Source: Chromera velia (lineage: Eukaryota > Sar > Chromeraceae). From it: a stretch of DNA of 45,000 bases. Under the pieces are notes generated by a model. That model was given only the letters and a program-made list of their open reading frames with translations. It had not been told where the DNA came from and searched no databases. The stretch covers positions 20,876 through 65,875 of the forward strand of contig JAHBMJ010004263.1 in NCBI GenBank assembly GCA_018398765.1. Direction: 5' to 3'. Position numbers and translations under genes: made by a program. Below, piece by piece: positions 9,344 to 19,225 of this stretch (the first letter of the stretch is position 1; every line of letters starts with the position of its first letter).

Positions 9344-10486
9344 CGTGATCATGTACGGCCCCTCATACAATGGTGCGAGTGCTTTGCTGATTCCTTTTTG
9401 AGTAAGCGGCTTTTCCAGCCATACGTACATGCTTTCTTTGTATTCCAGTACTTTCTTTGGATCGATGCGAAGCAGTCTGAGCATTTTCTGCTGTGCTGCT
9501 GCCTCAAAAAGTTCTCTTTTGTCTTTTGATTCATTCCACAGCTCAGCAAGAAGCTCAACGTACTCGGGTGGGAAGACAGGTCCTCCTGCTTCTGTTAGTG
9601 AAACGAGGTAACGTAGGGGGTGGTTTGGCTGTCGTTGAAAGAGACAAAAGAACGGAGAAACTCCTGTGCTCGTGTGTACTGCAGAATTGTGAGCGAAGGC
9701 AGCAAAAGGAAGGAAGTCTGTCTAGTTCTTTTGGTTTTTGTCAATGTAGCAAGAGAGCACAAACTTCATGTCTTTGTGGAAGCGCTCAAGTCTTCCGTTA
9801 GTCTGAGGGTGATAGCTTGTTGTCTTTACTTTGTCGGTCCCAACTAAATGATATACTGCCTCCGTGATCTGTGTGAGCATGTTACTTCCCTGATCGGAAA
9901 GAAGCCTGATTGGCCTCCCGTATCTGCAGAGAATAGTGCGGACTAAACTTTGGGCGATCGTCGATGCCTTGGCGTCTGGAACAGTGTTCACCTCAATCCA
10001 TCTGCTGGTGAGGTCCATGTATATGATTGCATATCGCATACCGTCTTTACTGCGAGTGAATGGTCCCATGACGTCGATTGCCTATGATGAGAGCGGTTCG
10101 ACATCCAAAAAATTTTGGACCATGAATCCTTCTTGCTGTTTTCTTCTCTTCTTTTCTTGACATTTTCGGCATGATTTGATATGTTTTTTGATGTCTGTGA
10201 TCATGGATGACCAGAAAAAATAGTGAGAGATGTTTTGAATGCATCGGTTAATACCTGGGTGCCCTTGAAGTTTGCATTCATGAAATTCAGTGAGGATTTT
10301 CTCCTTCATTCCTTTTGGTACTACCAACAAAAATCTTATTCCTTTTTCGTGCCTGTTCGCAGGAGGAAGTAAACAGAAAAGCATGTCCTCGTGCAATACA
10401 TAGAAAGGCGATTGGCCGAGAATGCGTGTTCTCTCTTGACTAGTCAAATTTGTCTGGAAGTCTCCGTTTTTTAGGAATTCACTCAT
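9344..10486 (-). pseudogene. Integrase zinc-binding and catalytic core
   Basis: The HHCC zinc module is visible as HECKLQGHPG followed by SCRKCQEKK, with the two His and two Cys correctly spaced. The catalytic core shows the D,D-35-E set: YMDLTSRW, LLSDQGSN and NGRLERFHK, with SYHPQTNG before the last Glu. In the same frame beyond the core, DFLPFAAFAHNSAVHTSTG and FPPEYVELLAELW match the downstream gypsy integrase region. In-frame stops are TAG at 10082-10084, TAG at 9722-9724 and TAA at 9341-9343. Both TAGs sit where a Trp is usual in the family. No frameshift is needed over more than 1.1 kb. Confidence 0.88.
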
Positions 10487-10489
10487 GTG

Positions 10490-11893
10490 TCATGTTTCTG
10501 GGTCGTCTTGCTGTGCCTTCTTTATCTCGTCAGGTGAAAACGGATCGGGTAATTCAATGGCTGGTTTGGTCTGCTCTTTCTTTTTCTTTTCTTCCCCCTT
10601 CCCTTCCTGTTTTTCTTCTTCTCCTTCTCTTGTCCTTTTCCTTGTTGCAGCAACTACAAGCGAGTGGTCTGTTTCCTCATCCGAAACTGCGTGAGGGAAC
10701 TGCTCATGCACGAAAGGAGGTCGGCTGAGGCTATCTGCATCTGTGTTTGAACGTCTAGGTTTATATTTTATATCGTACTCATACATAGACAGAGCGATCG
10801 ACCAATGATGGAGTCGTGCATTGGTGTTTTTCTGCTTTTTAATGTACTTCAACGCTTTGCAATCTGTCCAGGCAGTGAACGGTCGTCCATACAGGTACTT
10901 CTTGAATTGATTTGTGACCATCCAGTAGAACGCAAATCCTTTTTTCTCTGTTGCTCCCCATTTCTGTTCTATTTCTGTCAATTTCTGAGAGGCATACTGA
11001 ATGACTTTTTCCTTCTGATTTTCGTCTAACTGACAGAGGATGCCTGAAATTGCCTCTCCACTTGCGTCTGTCTTCAAGATGAAGGGCTTATTCAGGTCTG
11101 GGTGTGCTAAAACAGGTCGTGATGAGAGTGCATTCTTTAGTTTTTGCCACGCTACTTCTTGTGGTTGTTCCCATGTGAAGATGCTGTCCTTCTTTAGCAG
11201 AGCCAAAAGGGGTTCTGCGATGTTTGAGAAACCTTCTATGTATCGTCTATAGAAAGAACATAATATGCCGATAAAGCTCTTTACTTGCTTGATCGTTCTC
11301 AGTCGCTCACATTTCTGAATGACCTCTATTCTGTCTGCAGATGGTCTTATACCCTCGTCAGAAACGTCGTGGCCCAGATAGCAAAGCTTTCTGGTCATGA
11401 ATCTGCACTTCGAGAAGGCAAGTTTTCCTCCCGCCTCTTTTATTCTCTCCAGCACTTTCTCCAGATCAGTCATGGCCTTCGAGAAGGAGTCCGATGCCAG
11501 CATGACATCGTCAATGTAACTTGACACGCACACATCTGGCAAGCCTGCAAACAACTTGTTGACTGCCTTTTGAAAACAGCCAGGCCCGATACTGATTCCC
11601 ATAAGTAGGCGAGTGAAGCAGTGCTGACCAAATTCTGTCACGAAAGCAAGTTTTTCCTGATCTGCCTCTCTGACAGCCAACTGAAAGAAGCCACTCTGAT
11701 AGTCCAACAGACTGAAAAATGATTTCCCTTGTAGTCTATGCAGCATTTCATCTATATTTGGGATTGGATATTGATCGACTTTCAGCACAGAATTCAGACG
11801 ACGCAGGTCAATGCATACTCGATAGCCGTCTCCTTTTGGTTTCTTTATAATTAAAATTGGGTGCCCCCATTCCAATGAACATGGCTTGATCAC
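10490..11893 (-). pseudogene. Reverse transcriptase and RNase H
   Basis: The RT domain shows the gypsy blocks in order: GVIKPCSLEWGHPILIIKKP, YRVCIDLRRLN, FFSLLDYQSGF, FTRLLMGISIGP and SSYIDDVML, with the catalytic YIDD at 11507-11518, then LCYLGHDVS. RNase H follows: ILKTDASGEAISGIL carries the first Asp, QKLTEIEQKWGATEK the Glu region, and RLHHWSIALSMYEYDIKYKP plus NTDADSLSR the end of the domain. A TAA at 11897-11899 precedes it and a TGA at 10490-10492 separates it from integrase; both are in frame with their neighbours. The domain itself is free of stops, so decay is mild. Confidence 0.93.
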
Positions 11894-11896
11894 TCC

Positions 11897-13144
11897 TTAT
11901 TTTTGCAGGCGTTCAAGGTACTCCTTCAGGACTCCCTTCAAGGCGTATGGAACAGGTCGGAGTCTACTGTAGATCGGTTCTGCTCCCTGTGTGTCAATCT
12001 TGCACTCCGTTCCTTTCCATAGTCCTGGATCATCCTCATGTGGAACGAGACACGTGAAACAAAGAAGAAGGGATCTCAGTTGTTCTTTTTCTGATGGAGA
12101 TAAGTGAGACGCATTTTCGAGTGCTTTTTCTATCTCCTTTCTCGCCTCTGTTTCTCTTTTCTCTCTATTTTGACCCTTACTGTCTGATTGTGATTGATCA
12201 GACAGGTTGGGCTGTTTTGGCACTTGCAGTTCTTTTCTTTTCTCTGGTTCTTCGACCATCACCGAGGCGACGTTCAAGTTAATTGGAAGAGTGAAGGCTC
12301 GTTTAGTGGTGTTGATCACTATTAGTGAAATCTTTCTGTTTTCTACTGTGCTTGTGGTGTTGGCAAAAATGATCCCATGAGGCTTGTTTCTGCAGATTGG
12401 GTCTACAGTAACCGGTGCCCCGTTTGGGATTAAGGATCCTTTTGGCAGTGGAATTTCAAGGTGCGTCACTGTACTCTCTTTGAGAGTTTCTCTTTTCGCT
12501 GTACTGACAAGCACGGGTAGCAGCATCTTCTTCTTTTCCATCTCATTCATTGGTAAAAGAGGAACAGGAGAGGACTTGTTGCTGTGTAGAGGACGCATAA
12601 GAAGTCTGTCTGGTCGAAAGAACATTCCATGCGCGTGTAAGTCAAGAAACGTTTTCCCAAATATTGCGGCATGCTTGATAGAGGAAGAAATGTAAAATTG
12701 AAGCTTTCTGATTCCTTGTAAGTTAAAACAAAGCGAAACTACTCCTTCATTCTCTAGTTTCTTTCCTCCCTTACCTTTAATTAAGAGAGGGGAAGGAAAG
12801 GTTCTAAGGGAAGGGTTTACCGTTTTCAGCTGTTGCCAGACTTGCGTACTGATCATCGATACATCGGCTCCAGAGTCAATCATTACAGGCACGACCACAT
12901 TATGATCAAGCGAAACGAAAAGTCCGACTCTTTGCAAATTCAAATGGATGTGAGCGACTGATTTCCATATGTGTTTCTTACATGTATTCTTCTGTTTTTT
13001 CTTCTCCTTTTCTCCTTTTTCCTGTTCAATCACAAACTCAAGTGCTTTTTCTGTCTCTTCTTCCTCTTCTTCTTTTTCTCTTCCTCTTTTGTTGTCAGTC
13101 TTTGCGTAATCAGTCTTTTTATCTGTGGATGACGATGGGGCCAT
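11897..13144 (-). pseudogene. Aspartic protease and N-terminal pol
   Basis: An Asp/Ser/Lys/Glu-rich stretch leads into the retropepsin domain: VVPVMIDSGADVSMIS contains the active-site D-S-G-A (12866-12877), followed downstream by HAAIFGKTFLDLHAHGMFF, the second hydrophobic block ahead of RT. The C-terminal part ends in RLRPVPYALKGVLKEYLERL, the strand that enters RT. The pol frame is open from about 13384, so it overlaps the end of gag by about 195 bases and is in the +1 frame relative to gag. In-frame ATG at 13142-13144. Confidence 0.85.
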
Positions 13145-13187
13145 GTCCGTGTCGGTCTGCAGTCGCCCCTGTAAGCCTGCAGACCCT

Positions 13188-15418
13188 TCAGTGTTTTTGA
13201 CCGTTTTGTCGATTCGGAAACCCCCTCTGCTGCTGTCCTACATGCATCGGAGGATTTTTCGAGCCCATAGGTCTGTTCGGCTGCATGAAGGGTGGTCTCT
13301 GGAATTGCTGCCCAGGTCGGTGCTGCTGTGAAGGAAAACCTTGTGAGCTTCTTTGTCCAAGTGGTCTGGCTGTCTGATTTTGTGTCAAAAGTCCCTGCCA
13401 TTCCGTTTTCTGCTGCTGGGGGAAAGAAGGCGGTCTCTGAAGCACTGCAGGGAAAGGAGATGGTCTTTGAAAGACAGCAGGTGGTCTTTGAAACACTGCG
13501 GTTTGCGCTGAAGGAAGCGTCCTGTTTCCTCCAAAACCAAAACCCTGGCGTGCTGAACCTGTAATTCGATTCTCTCTCCGGTCTCGCTGCAGTGTCCTAC
13601 ATGCGGGTTTTGCGTGACCCCTTCTGCCACAATATCCACATTCATGATCTACAGGAAGAGTGCAGCGGTCACCTGCATGAGGGGCTGCACCTCCACACCG
13701 GGTACATGTGGCTTGAGTGGACACTGCCGCTGCTACATCTGCCGCTGTTTGCGCTGCTGTTTGCGCCGCTGTTTGCTGCAGAACTGCGTTGATCAAGGCG
13801 GATGTCTGTCCTTCAGGAAGAGGAGCAAGCCCTTCTTCTTAACGGTCGGTGATTCTCTTTCCTTCGGAATCCATTATTTCTTCATCTCTTCTCTCGATTG
13901 TTGTGATCTTCCTTACTTTTTCGGCTTTCTCAGTCGTTCCACTGTTCTGTGCAATCAGCTCTGCTGCCTCCACTAATTTGTCGAATGATGTGTATTGCTT
14001 TTGTATAAGGATTGACTTTGTGATCTTGTCGGACAGTCCTCTCCGGAATTTTTTCATCAGTCTTTCATCCTCGATTGATGAATTTGCTTGTCAACAAAGG
14101 GAAGTGTACCTATCTGCGTATTCTTGGATTGTTTCTTCTTCTCTTTGCTGCAGGTTGTCTAAGCTGGCCTCTGTTCTCTCTACGTGCGGTTCTTTGAATC
14201 CAAACTTCGAGAAGAATGTGTCTTTCAGGTCAGTGATGGTTTGAATTTTGCTCATTTTTTCATCGGACATGTTTATGAACCAATCGAGTGCATTTCCCTT
14301 CAGCGACTTTCGGAAATAGAACAGGACTTGGGTGATGTTCCATTGAAAGGCAGTGGCATCCATCTCGAAAGCTCTCCAGAAGTTTTGTACGTCTTTTCTT
14401 TCTCTTGAATATGCATTGATGTCTGCTTTGATTTGGGGATTGGAGAAGTGGTTTGGGGTTGGCAGCAGTGGAAGGGTCGGTAGCAGAGGAGGCAGATCAG
14501 CTCTTTCGGTGGAAAAAGGAAGCTGTGAGGGTACTGAAACCACGCTGTCTGCTTTCGTTTCCTTTACGGGCAGTTTGTTTATGTTAAGCACCAACTCGAA
14601 TTCTCCTTCTTTTGTAGGTTTGAATGTCACTCCCTGTCTTGCTAATTCCTTCAGGATAGACGGATCCCATTTCTGTACTTGCGCGGGGCTGGCTGACGTC
14701 TTCTTCTGTGCTTCATCGGTCAGTTGATCTGTCATTTCCTCATCGAGGTCTTCTTCGTTCTCTTCTCCATTTCTTTTCTCTTTATTATTTTCCTTTCCTT
14801 TCTCATTCTCTTATGTCTCGTTTTCTTCCATTTTTTCGTCTTGGCTCTCCACCTCCTTTTCCGTTTCCTTTTTCTTGTTGTTCCGATTTTTGTTATAATT
14901 CGAGGATTTGCCCTTTTCCTTCTTTTTTGATGGCTCCTTAATTATTTTTTTGAATTTTTCCACATGCTGAAGAAACTCGTCCATTTCAAGGAATTCGTCA
15001 GCGTTGTTTTTCTTCTTGTTCTTTTTTAGTGCTTTTTGTCGGGCTGTCAGTTTTTTCTTGGCCTGAGGCTTTAAATTGGAGCCATATTTGGTTCTCTTTC
15101 CCTTTTTTTTTTTCGACAGAAACGCCTTCAGTCTACCCAAATGTAGCGAGCGGGGGAAGGAATATATGTAGGGAGAAGTTGGCGGTTACTGTCGATAAAT
15201 CTCAGCTGACGCGTGACGTCAAGATTCAGTGCCTTGATGACTTCGTCTGACTGACGATTATGAGCGACGACTGTGTATGAATACTGATCCAAAAGGAAAA
15301 TTCTCATATTTTGTTGGTCCTCAATGAATTCTATATTCCTCTGCAAAATTTTGTTCACGATGAGTCTCGCTCGTTCTTCCCTCTCTGTTGTGTGCAATTC
15401 TGGAAGTTCTCCAGGCAA
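13188..15418 (-). pseudogene. gag polyprotein, broken
   Basis: From 5' to 3' in element sense: a 96-codon frame (15418-15128), then a Lys-rich stretch (15140-14811). Next comes the conserved gag core (14735-14091) with NFWRAFEMDATAFQWNITQ and SLKGNALDWFINM, typical of the retrotransposon gag family, then DKITKSILIQKQYTSFDKLV. Last is a Gln/Pro-rich tail carrying a compound zinc knuckle: CTRCGG, then CTLPVDHECGYCGRRGHAKP and a final AC (about 13600-13715). From 15140 to 13188 one frame runs throughout, interrupted by TAA 14811-14813, TGA 14091-14093 and TAA 13839-13841, and ending at TGA 13188-13190. The first 96 codons are in another frame. Gag forms the particle and binds the genomic RNA. 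Confidence 0.85.
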
Positions 15419-16044
15419 AATTGCTCGAAGGATCTTTCTCGTTCTGGCTGTGATTTCTTCGGGGTTTGCCTGGTCAGTTGTTCTTTTTCGCGTTGGATGG
15501 GTTTGGGCCCAACTTTGGGGGATTATTTTTGTATTTCAGTTAGATAGAGTTTTCTGTTTCGCTGCTGATTTCTATTAAAATCTCGTGATATAAGTAAAAG
15601 AAGTTAAAAATTATGAACTTACAGAGAGAAAAAACAACTTGATGAAGTGAGAGAGGTAGGGTTCCGTTGAAGAGCGAAAAGAGAAGGGAGAATCCGAATT
15701 CGAAGAAAGACAAAAGGGTTTGTTTAGCTGTGAAGGAAAGATTTGTGCAGCAGAATGAAATTCCAAACTTGCTGAGGGGAAAGATGGCCTGATTTGCAGA
15801 AAGATCTCCTTCGCAAAAGGAAAGAAAGAGAAGCAATCCAAATTTGAATGAAGAAAGAGTTACTTGTATTTGTCTTGTATGTGCAGGTAGACTGCTCGTA
15901 TACACAAAGACGGTAAGCGAAAAAAGTAAGTCACACAGGGATGGAAGTAGTCGAATTTTCTTTTTGCTTAGCAGGAAAGTCTAAGTCATAAAACGTACGA
16001 ACGCTTCGTAATGTGTTTTGCCTTTCGCAGAAGGATAAAAATAA

Positions 16045-16487
16045 GTTAAATTTACCGTCAGGTAGAATGCGTGAAATTCATAAAAAGGGCAGGGCTTTGC
16101 CGTTTACAGAGAAACGAAGAGAGGTCAAATTCACTGTTAGGTAGAATTCGTGAAATTCGTAAAAAGAGCAGGGCTTCGCCGTTCACAGAGAAATGAAGAG
16201 AAGTCAAATTCACTGTTCGGTAGAATGCGTGAAATTCGTAAAAAGAGCAGGGCTTCGCCGTTCACAGAGAAATGGAGAAAAGTCAAATTCACTGTCATGT
16301 AGAATACATGAAATTCGTAAAAAGAGCAGGGCTTCGCCGTTCACAGAGAAATGAAGAAAAGTCAAATTCACTATCATGTAGAATACATGAAATTTGTAAA
16401 AAGAGCAGGGCTTCGCCGTTCACAGAGAAATGAAGAGAAGTCAAATTCACTGTGAGGTAGAATGCGTGAAATTTGTAAAAAGGGCAG
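16045..16487. repeat. 79-base tandem repeats, about 5.6 units
   Basis: Units start at 16045, 16124, 16203, 16282, 16361 and 16440 with GT(C/T)AAATT. Each contains GTAGAAT..GTGAAATT, AAAAAG.GCAGGGCTT.GCCGTT and ACAGAGAAA. The spacing is exactly 79 bases throughout; the last unit is cut after GGGCAGG. Confidence 0.95.
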
Positions 16488-16502
16488 GAAAAGGTGGTAC
16501 AG

Positions 16503-16620
16503 TCAGAAATTTCAGCAGCGCTTCGCGGTGTGGTCCTGTCTGATGTCGATTTATGGCAGAGGACAGAAAGTGGGGTTCCGTCAGAAATTCCAGCAGCGCT
16601 TCGCGATGTGATCCTGCTTC
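16503..16620. repeat. Second duplicated block with 78-base spacing
   Basis: TCAGAAATTTCAGCAGCGCT at 16503 recurs at 16581 with one change, and both copies continue TCGCG.TGTG.TCCTG. The spacing is close to that of the neighbouring 79-base array although the sequence differs. Confidence 0.75.
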
Positions 16621-16861
16621 TTCTCCTTGCAGGTACAGGACACCAAAGGGACGGCCAAGTCGAGGGCGTACAAATTGAGGTTTGAGTTGATGGCTCGCAG
16701 GTGTGGGCTCCTGTAGTATGTGTGTAGATGATCACAGCGTTCTGGTTTCCTCTGGGTGAACCTTCTCTGGGTGAAGAAGGTGGTTTGCGTTGCTTGCAGA
16801 ATAGTTGTTGTTCGGCAGAGAAGGTTGGTCTCTGTTCGCTCAGCTCTTTGATCTTGTTGAT

Positions 16862-16879
16862 CTCGAGCTGGCGTCACCA
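16862..16879 (-). promoter_or_regulatory. Primer-binding site
   Basis: In element sense TGGTGACGCCAGCTCGAG starts 2 bases after the 5' LTR. Its complement ends in CCA, as a tRNA 3' end does. I could not assign the tRNA. Confidence 0.65.
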
Positions 16880-16881
16880 CG

Positions 16882-17344
16882 TGTTAAGGTCTACTTAGAG
16901 GGGTTGGCGCTAGTGAGTGCTTGCAGAGGTTCAAGGGTCTTCAGGGCTTGATGTCGCTGGAGCGATTCAGGTCGATCCTTAGTGACAGACTCGATCGATG
17001 TCAGGAGCATGGAGCTTTCTTGCGATTCAGTGATCAATCTGATTTTATAGTAGTCTTCCAGAAAGTCTTTCGGAACTCTTTCATATAATTTCGATCGAAA
17101 TGCGACAGGCCAAAATCTGTATAGTACAGGACGTTAACGTCCCGTCTCTTTTCTTGTTGATCCTTAAAAAGGCAGGTAGCGAGGATTGAACCTATGATCT
17201 TCTGTTTGTTAATGTTGTATATTAACCACTAGGTCATGAACGTAAGCGACACACACCATTCTCTTTTGCTTAGCACTATTTTCGATTAAGTCAATTTATT
17301 TAATTCTCATTTTCTTTCTAGTCACGCTTTGATAGCGCATAGCA
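16882..17344 (-). repeat. 5' LTR
   Basis: Partner of 3969-4431, same 463-base length, TG...CA ends. It would carry the element's promoter. Confidence 0.95.
17166..17243 (-). ncRNA. tRNA-like Pol III unit inside the 5' LTR
   Basis: Second copy of the unit in the other LTR: box A-like TGACCTAGTGG (17226-17236), box B-like GGTTCAATCC (17183-17192) and TTTTT (17166-17170). Box B and the T run are unchanged between the LTRs; box A differs by one transition. Confidence 0.4.
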
Positions 17345-17348
17345 CCGA
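17345..17348. repeat. Target-site duplication of the LTR retrotransposon (right)
   Basis: CCGA directly after the LTR, identical to 3965-3968. Confidence 0.7.
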
Positions 17349-17529
17349 GCAGCAGTTAGTCTTTAAAGTTAGTCTCTGAACCGCTGCGTGTTTCTTCCCC
17401 GCTGAGTGATTCAGTGAGGTAAGTGAATGAGTGAATGTAAAAGAAGAATTTGAACTTCAACGACTCTGAAGACCATATGAGTTCAAGTCATTTTAAAAGT
17501 TTAGGTTTACTTGAATTTTTGTCTAACAA

Positions 17530-17734
17530 TTTCATCACACCTGAGTTACTCTAACTATTTTATCACACCTATTGTGATACAATTATTTGTGTCACTGTTA
17601 CTAGTCTATAGGGTATTGTGTCACAATTTGAATTGTGTCACACTATAGTTTCAGCGTAAAAAAGAAAGAAAAAAAAAAAGATCTCCTCTAATCGCTTACT
17701 TTTTTTCTTTTTTTTTTTCTTTAGCCGACGCCTA
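17530..17734 (-). repeat. Right terminal inverted repeat
   Basis: Inverted partner of 3347-3640, ending CTTTAGCCGACGCCTA. It includes ATTGTGTCACAATTTGAATTG and CACTATAGTTTC blocks that mirror the left arm. Confidence 0.6.
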
Positions 17735-17744
17735 GTGTCTTGCT
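17735..17744. repeat. Right target-site duplication of the Mutator-like element
   Basis: GTGTCTTGCT follows the right terminal repeat and matches 3337-3346 at 8 of 10 positions. Confidence 0.5.
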
Positions 17745-19225
17745 TACCTTATGCAAAAGGTGATCATCTACCATATGATTGAACAAGTTGCAGGGTATGT
17801 ACGCATCTTTAAGAAACTTCTCTGAAAAAACTTTTACATCGTTCTAGACATCGTTATAGATCGTACAATCCTAAAATGGTCTGAAATTAGATTTTGAATG
17901 TATTTGAATCATTGTTAAAATCCATGCAAAAGTTGCAAAACTAGGTCTAAAGCTAGGCGATGTATGGCCATATCTAGAAATGCAGTTTTAAATATTTGAA
18001 GAAAGATCTAGAGAAAGATTTAAGAAAGAATTTGGCCTGCAGTTTGGTTTACGCCTGTCGAAACGCCTCTGTGGGTAATCCTTTTCGCCTATGACGACGA
18101 TTTTTGCCAGAGTATTGCCAGAGTGTCACCTCATTGTGACCTCAAACGAAGAGGAGTAAGGAATTAAGGAAGACTGGCTTTTCAAAGTGTACATAAAGAT
18201 GTATGCTTGGACCAATCTGCATTGAAGGAAGGAGCTAGTGCTGACAGATCGAGCGCTCAACGCTTTCAAAGGGTGATTAAAATGCCTGCTTAGAAAATTT
18301 TGGAGAGAGACGCAGGAGGACAGAGTCACGACAGACAAGAAAAAGAAGAATGCTGAGACGGAGGGAGGGAGAGAAGGAGGGAGAGAGAGACCTAGAGAGA
18401 GACCAAGAAAGAAAGAAGGACAGAATGCCGGGCAGAAGGAACGGGGATGGAAAATTCATCCATTCCCTCGATCATTAAATTACTGCCACCCTCACACAAA
18501 AAAATAGACAAGAAAAAACAAATTCTCACAAACAAAACTCTGCAGCGTCCAGCGGTGGATCCACTCCTGCAGCCATACAAAGCCACTTACCTGCTCCCTT
18601 CACTCCTTCATTGACCATCAAGAACGTCAAAAACCGAGCACTCGGGAAACGCGACATACGTGCATGCATGCAGTCTGCGTTTTGTTCTTCTTTTCACGGG
18701 CCCTCGCACATTGGACGTGTTCGTTTTCCTACTTTCACATTTTCGGATGATCTCCACACTGAAACGGTTTTCTTGCATACAGGGGGAACAAGGCAGACAA
18801 ACAAACGAAAAGATTCGGGTGAAAGCTGCACGCGTGCACACACAGGAGGGAGTAGATCATTTGACGAAGTTTTAAAAAGAAAAGAAGGGAAGAGAAAGTC
18901 TGGCCTTCAATTTTCGGGGGAGGAGATGCTGCATGTCGACGATGGATGGACACACAAAGGGAGAAAGAGACAGAGACAGAGAGGCAGAAGCACTTTCTTA
19001 TTCCTCTCTGTCTTTATCTTATTCCTCTCTGTCTTTACTACCACTGCCAAGAAGAAGGGGGAAAGGAGGAAGGAAAGAGCAAGAACGACTCCAGACTGGG
19101 CGAGTGCACTGATCATGCACAGTCACCCAATGACGACTTCGCAACATCACATTCAGAGTATTCAATTCAATTCACCACGCTGGTCACTTTATTCGTGAAA
19201 GAACTTTTTCTTTCTCTTCCACCTT
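17745..19225. other. Intergenic DNA downstream of the ABC1 kinase gene
   Basis: AT-rich up to about 18050, then a purine-rich block (18300-18440) and mixed low-complexity DNA with AGAGACAGAGAC-type runs (18960-19040). The frame on the plus strand at 18611-19198 has no recognisable domain and is compositionally biased, so I do not call it. Confidence 0.5.

Larger units (their letters stand above)
15419..16861 (-). other. Long leader of the retrotransposon
   Basis: About 1.45 kb between the primer-binding site and the first gag-like frame. It holds the 79-base tandem repeat array (16045-16487) and a related duplication at 16503-16620. Frames in it are short and Phe/Ser/Leu-rich; I see no recognisable protein. 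Confidence 0.6.
3969..17344 (-). mobile_element. Ty3/gypsy chromovirus-type LTR retrotransposon, 13.4 kb
   Basis: A complete but decayed LTR element on the minus strand. Two 463-base LTRs start with TG and end with CA and are flanked by CCGA. A primer-binding site follows the 5' LTR (16882-17344) and a polypurine tract precedes the 3' LTR (3969-4431). Gene order in the element's sense is leader, gag, protease, RT, RNase H, integrase, chromodomain, then a long 3' region with one more ORF. The order RT-RNase H-integrase and the C-terminal chromodomain place it in the chromovirus branch of Ty3/gypsy. At 13.4 kb it is about twice the usual chromovirus length; the excess is the leader (about 1.5 kb) and the 3' region (about 4 kb). 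Several in-frame stops and frame changes suggest it is no longer autonomous. Confidence 0.93.
3347..17734. mobile_element. Mutator-like inverted-repeat element interrupted by an LTR retrotransposon
   Basis: The left end TAGGCGTTGGCTAAAG and the right end CTTTAGCCGACGCCTA are inverted copies, and the similarity continues inward for about 200-300 bases with indels. Both arms hold long A or T runs, an ACTATAGTGTG motif and TTGTGATACAA-type repeats. When the inserted retrotransposon (3969-17344) and one CCGA are removed, the element is about 1.0 kb. It has no transposase, so it would be a non-autonomous, MITE-like copy. The superfamily is inferred from long terminal repeats plus the imperfect 10-base target duplication; no transposase sequence supports it. 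Confidence 0.55.

Noticed and set aside
9722-10084. TAG read as Trp (alternative genetic code), since two TAGs in integrase fall where Trp is expected
   Set aside because: Other stops in the same element are TAA and TGA, and the host genes use TGA and TAG as stops with no internal TAG, so simple nonsense decay explains it.
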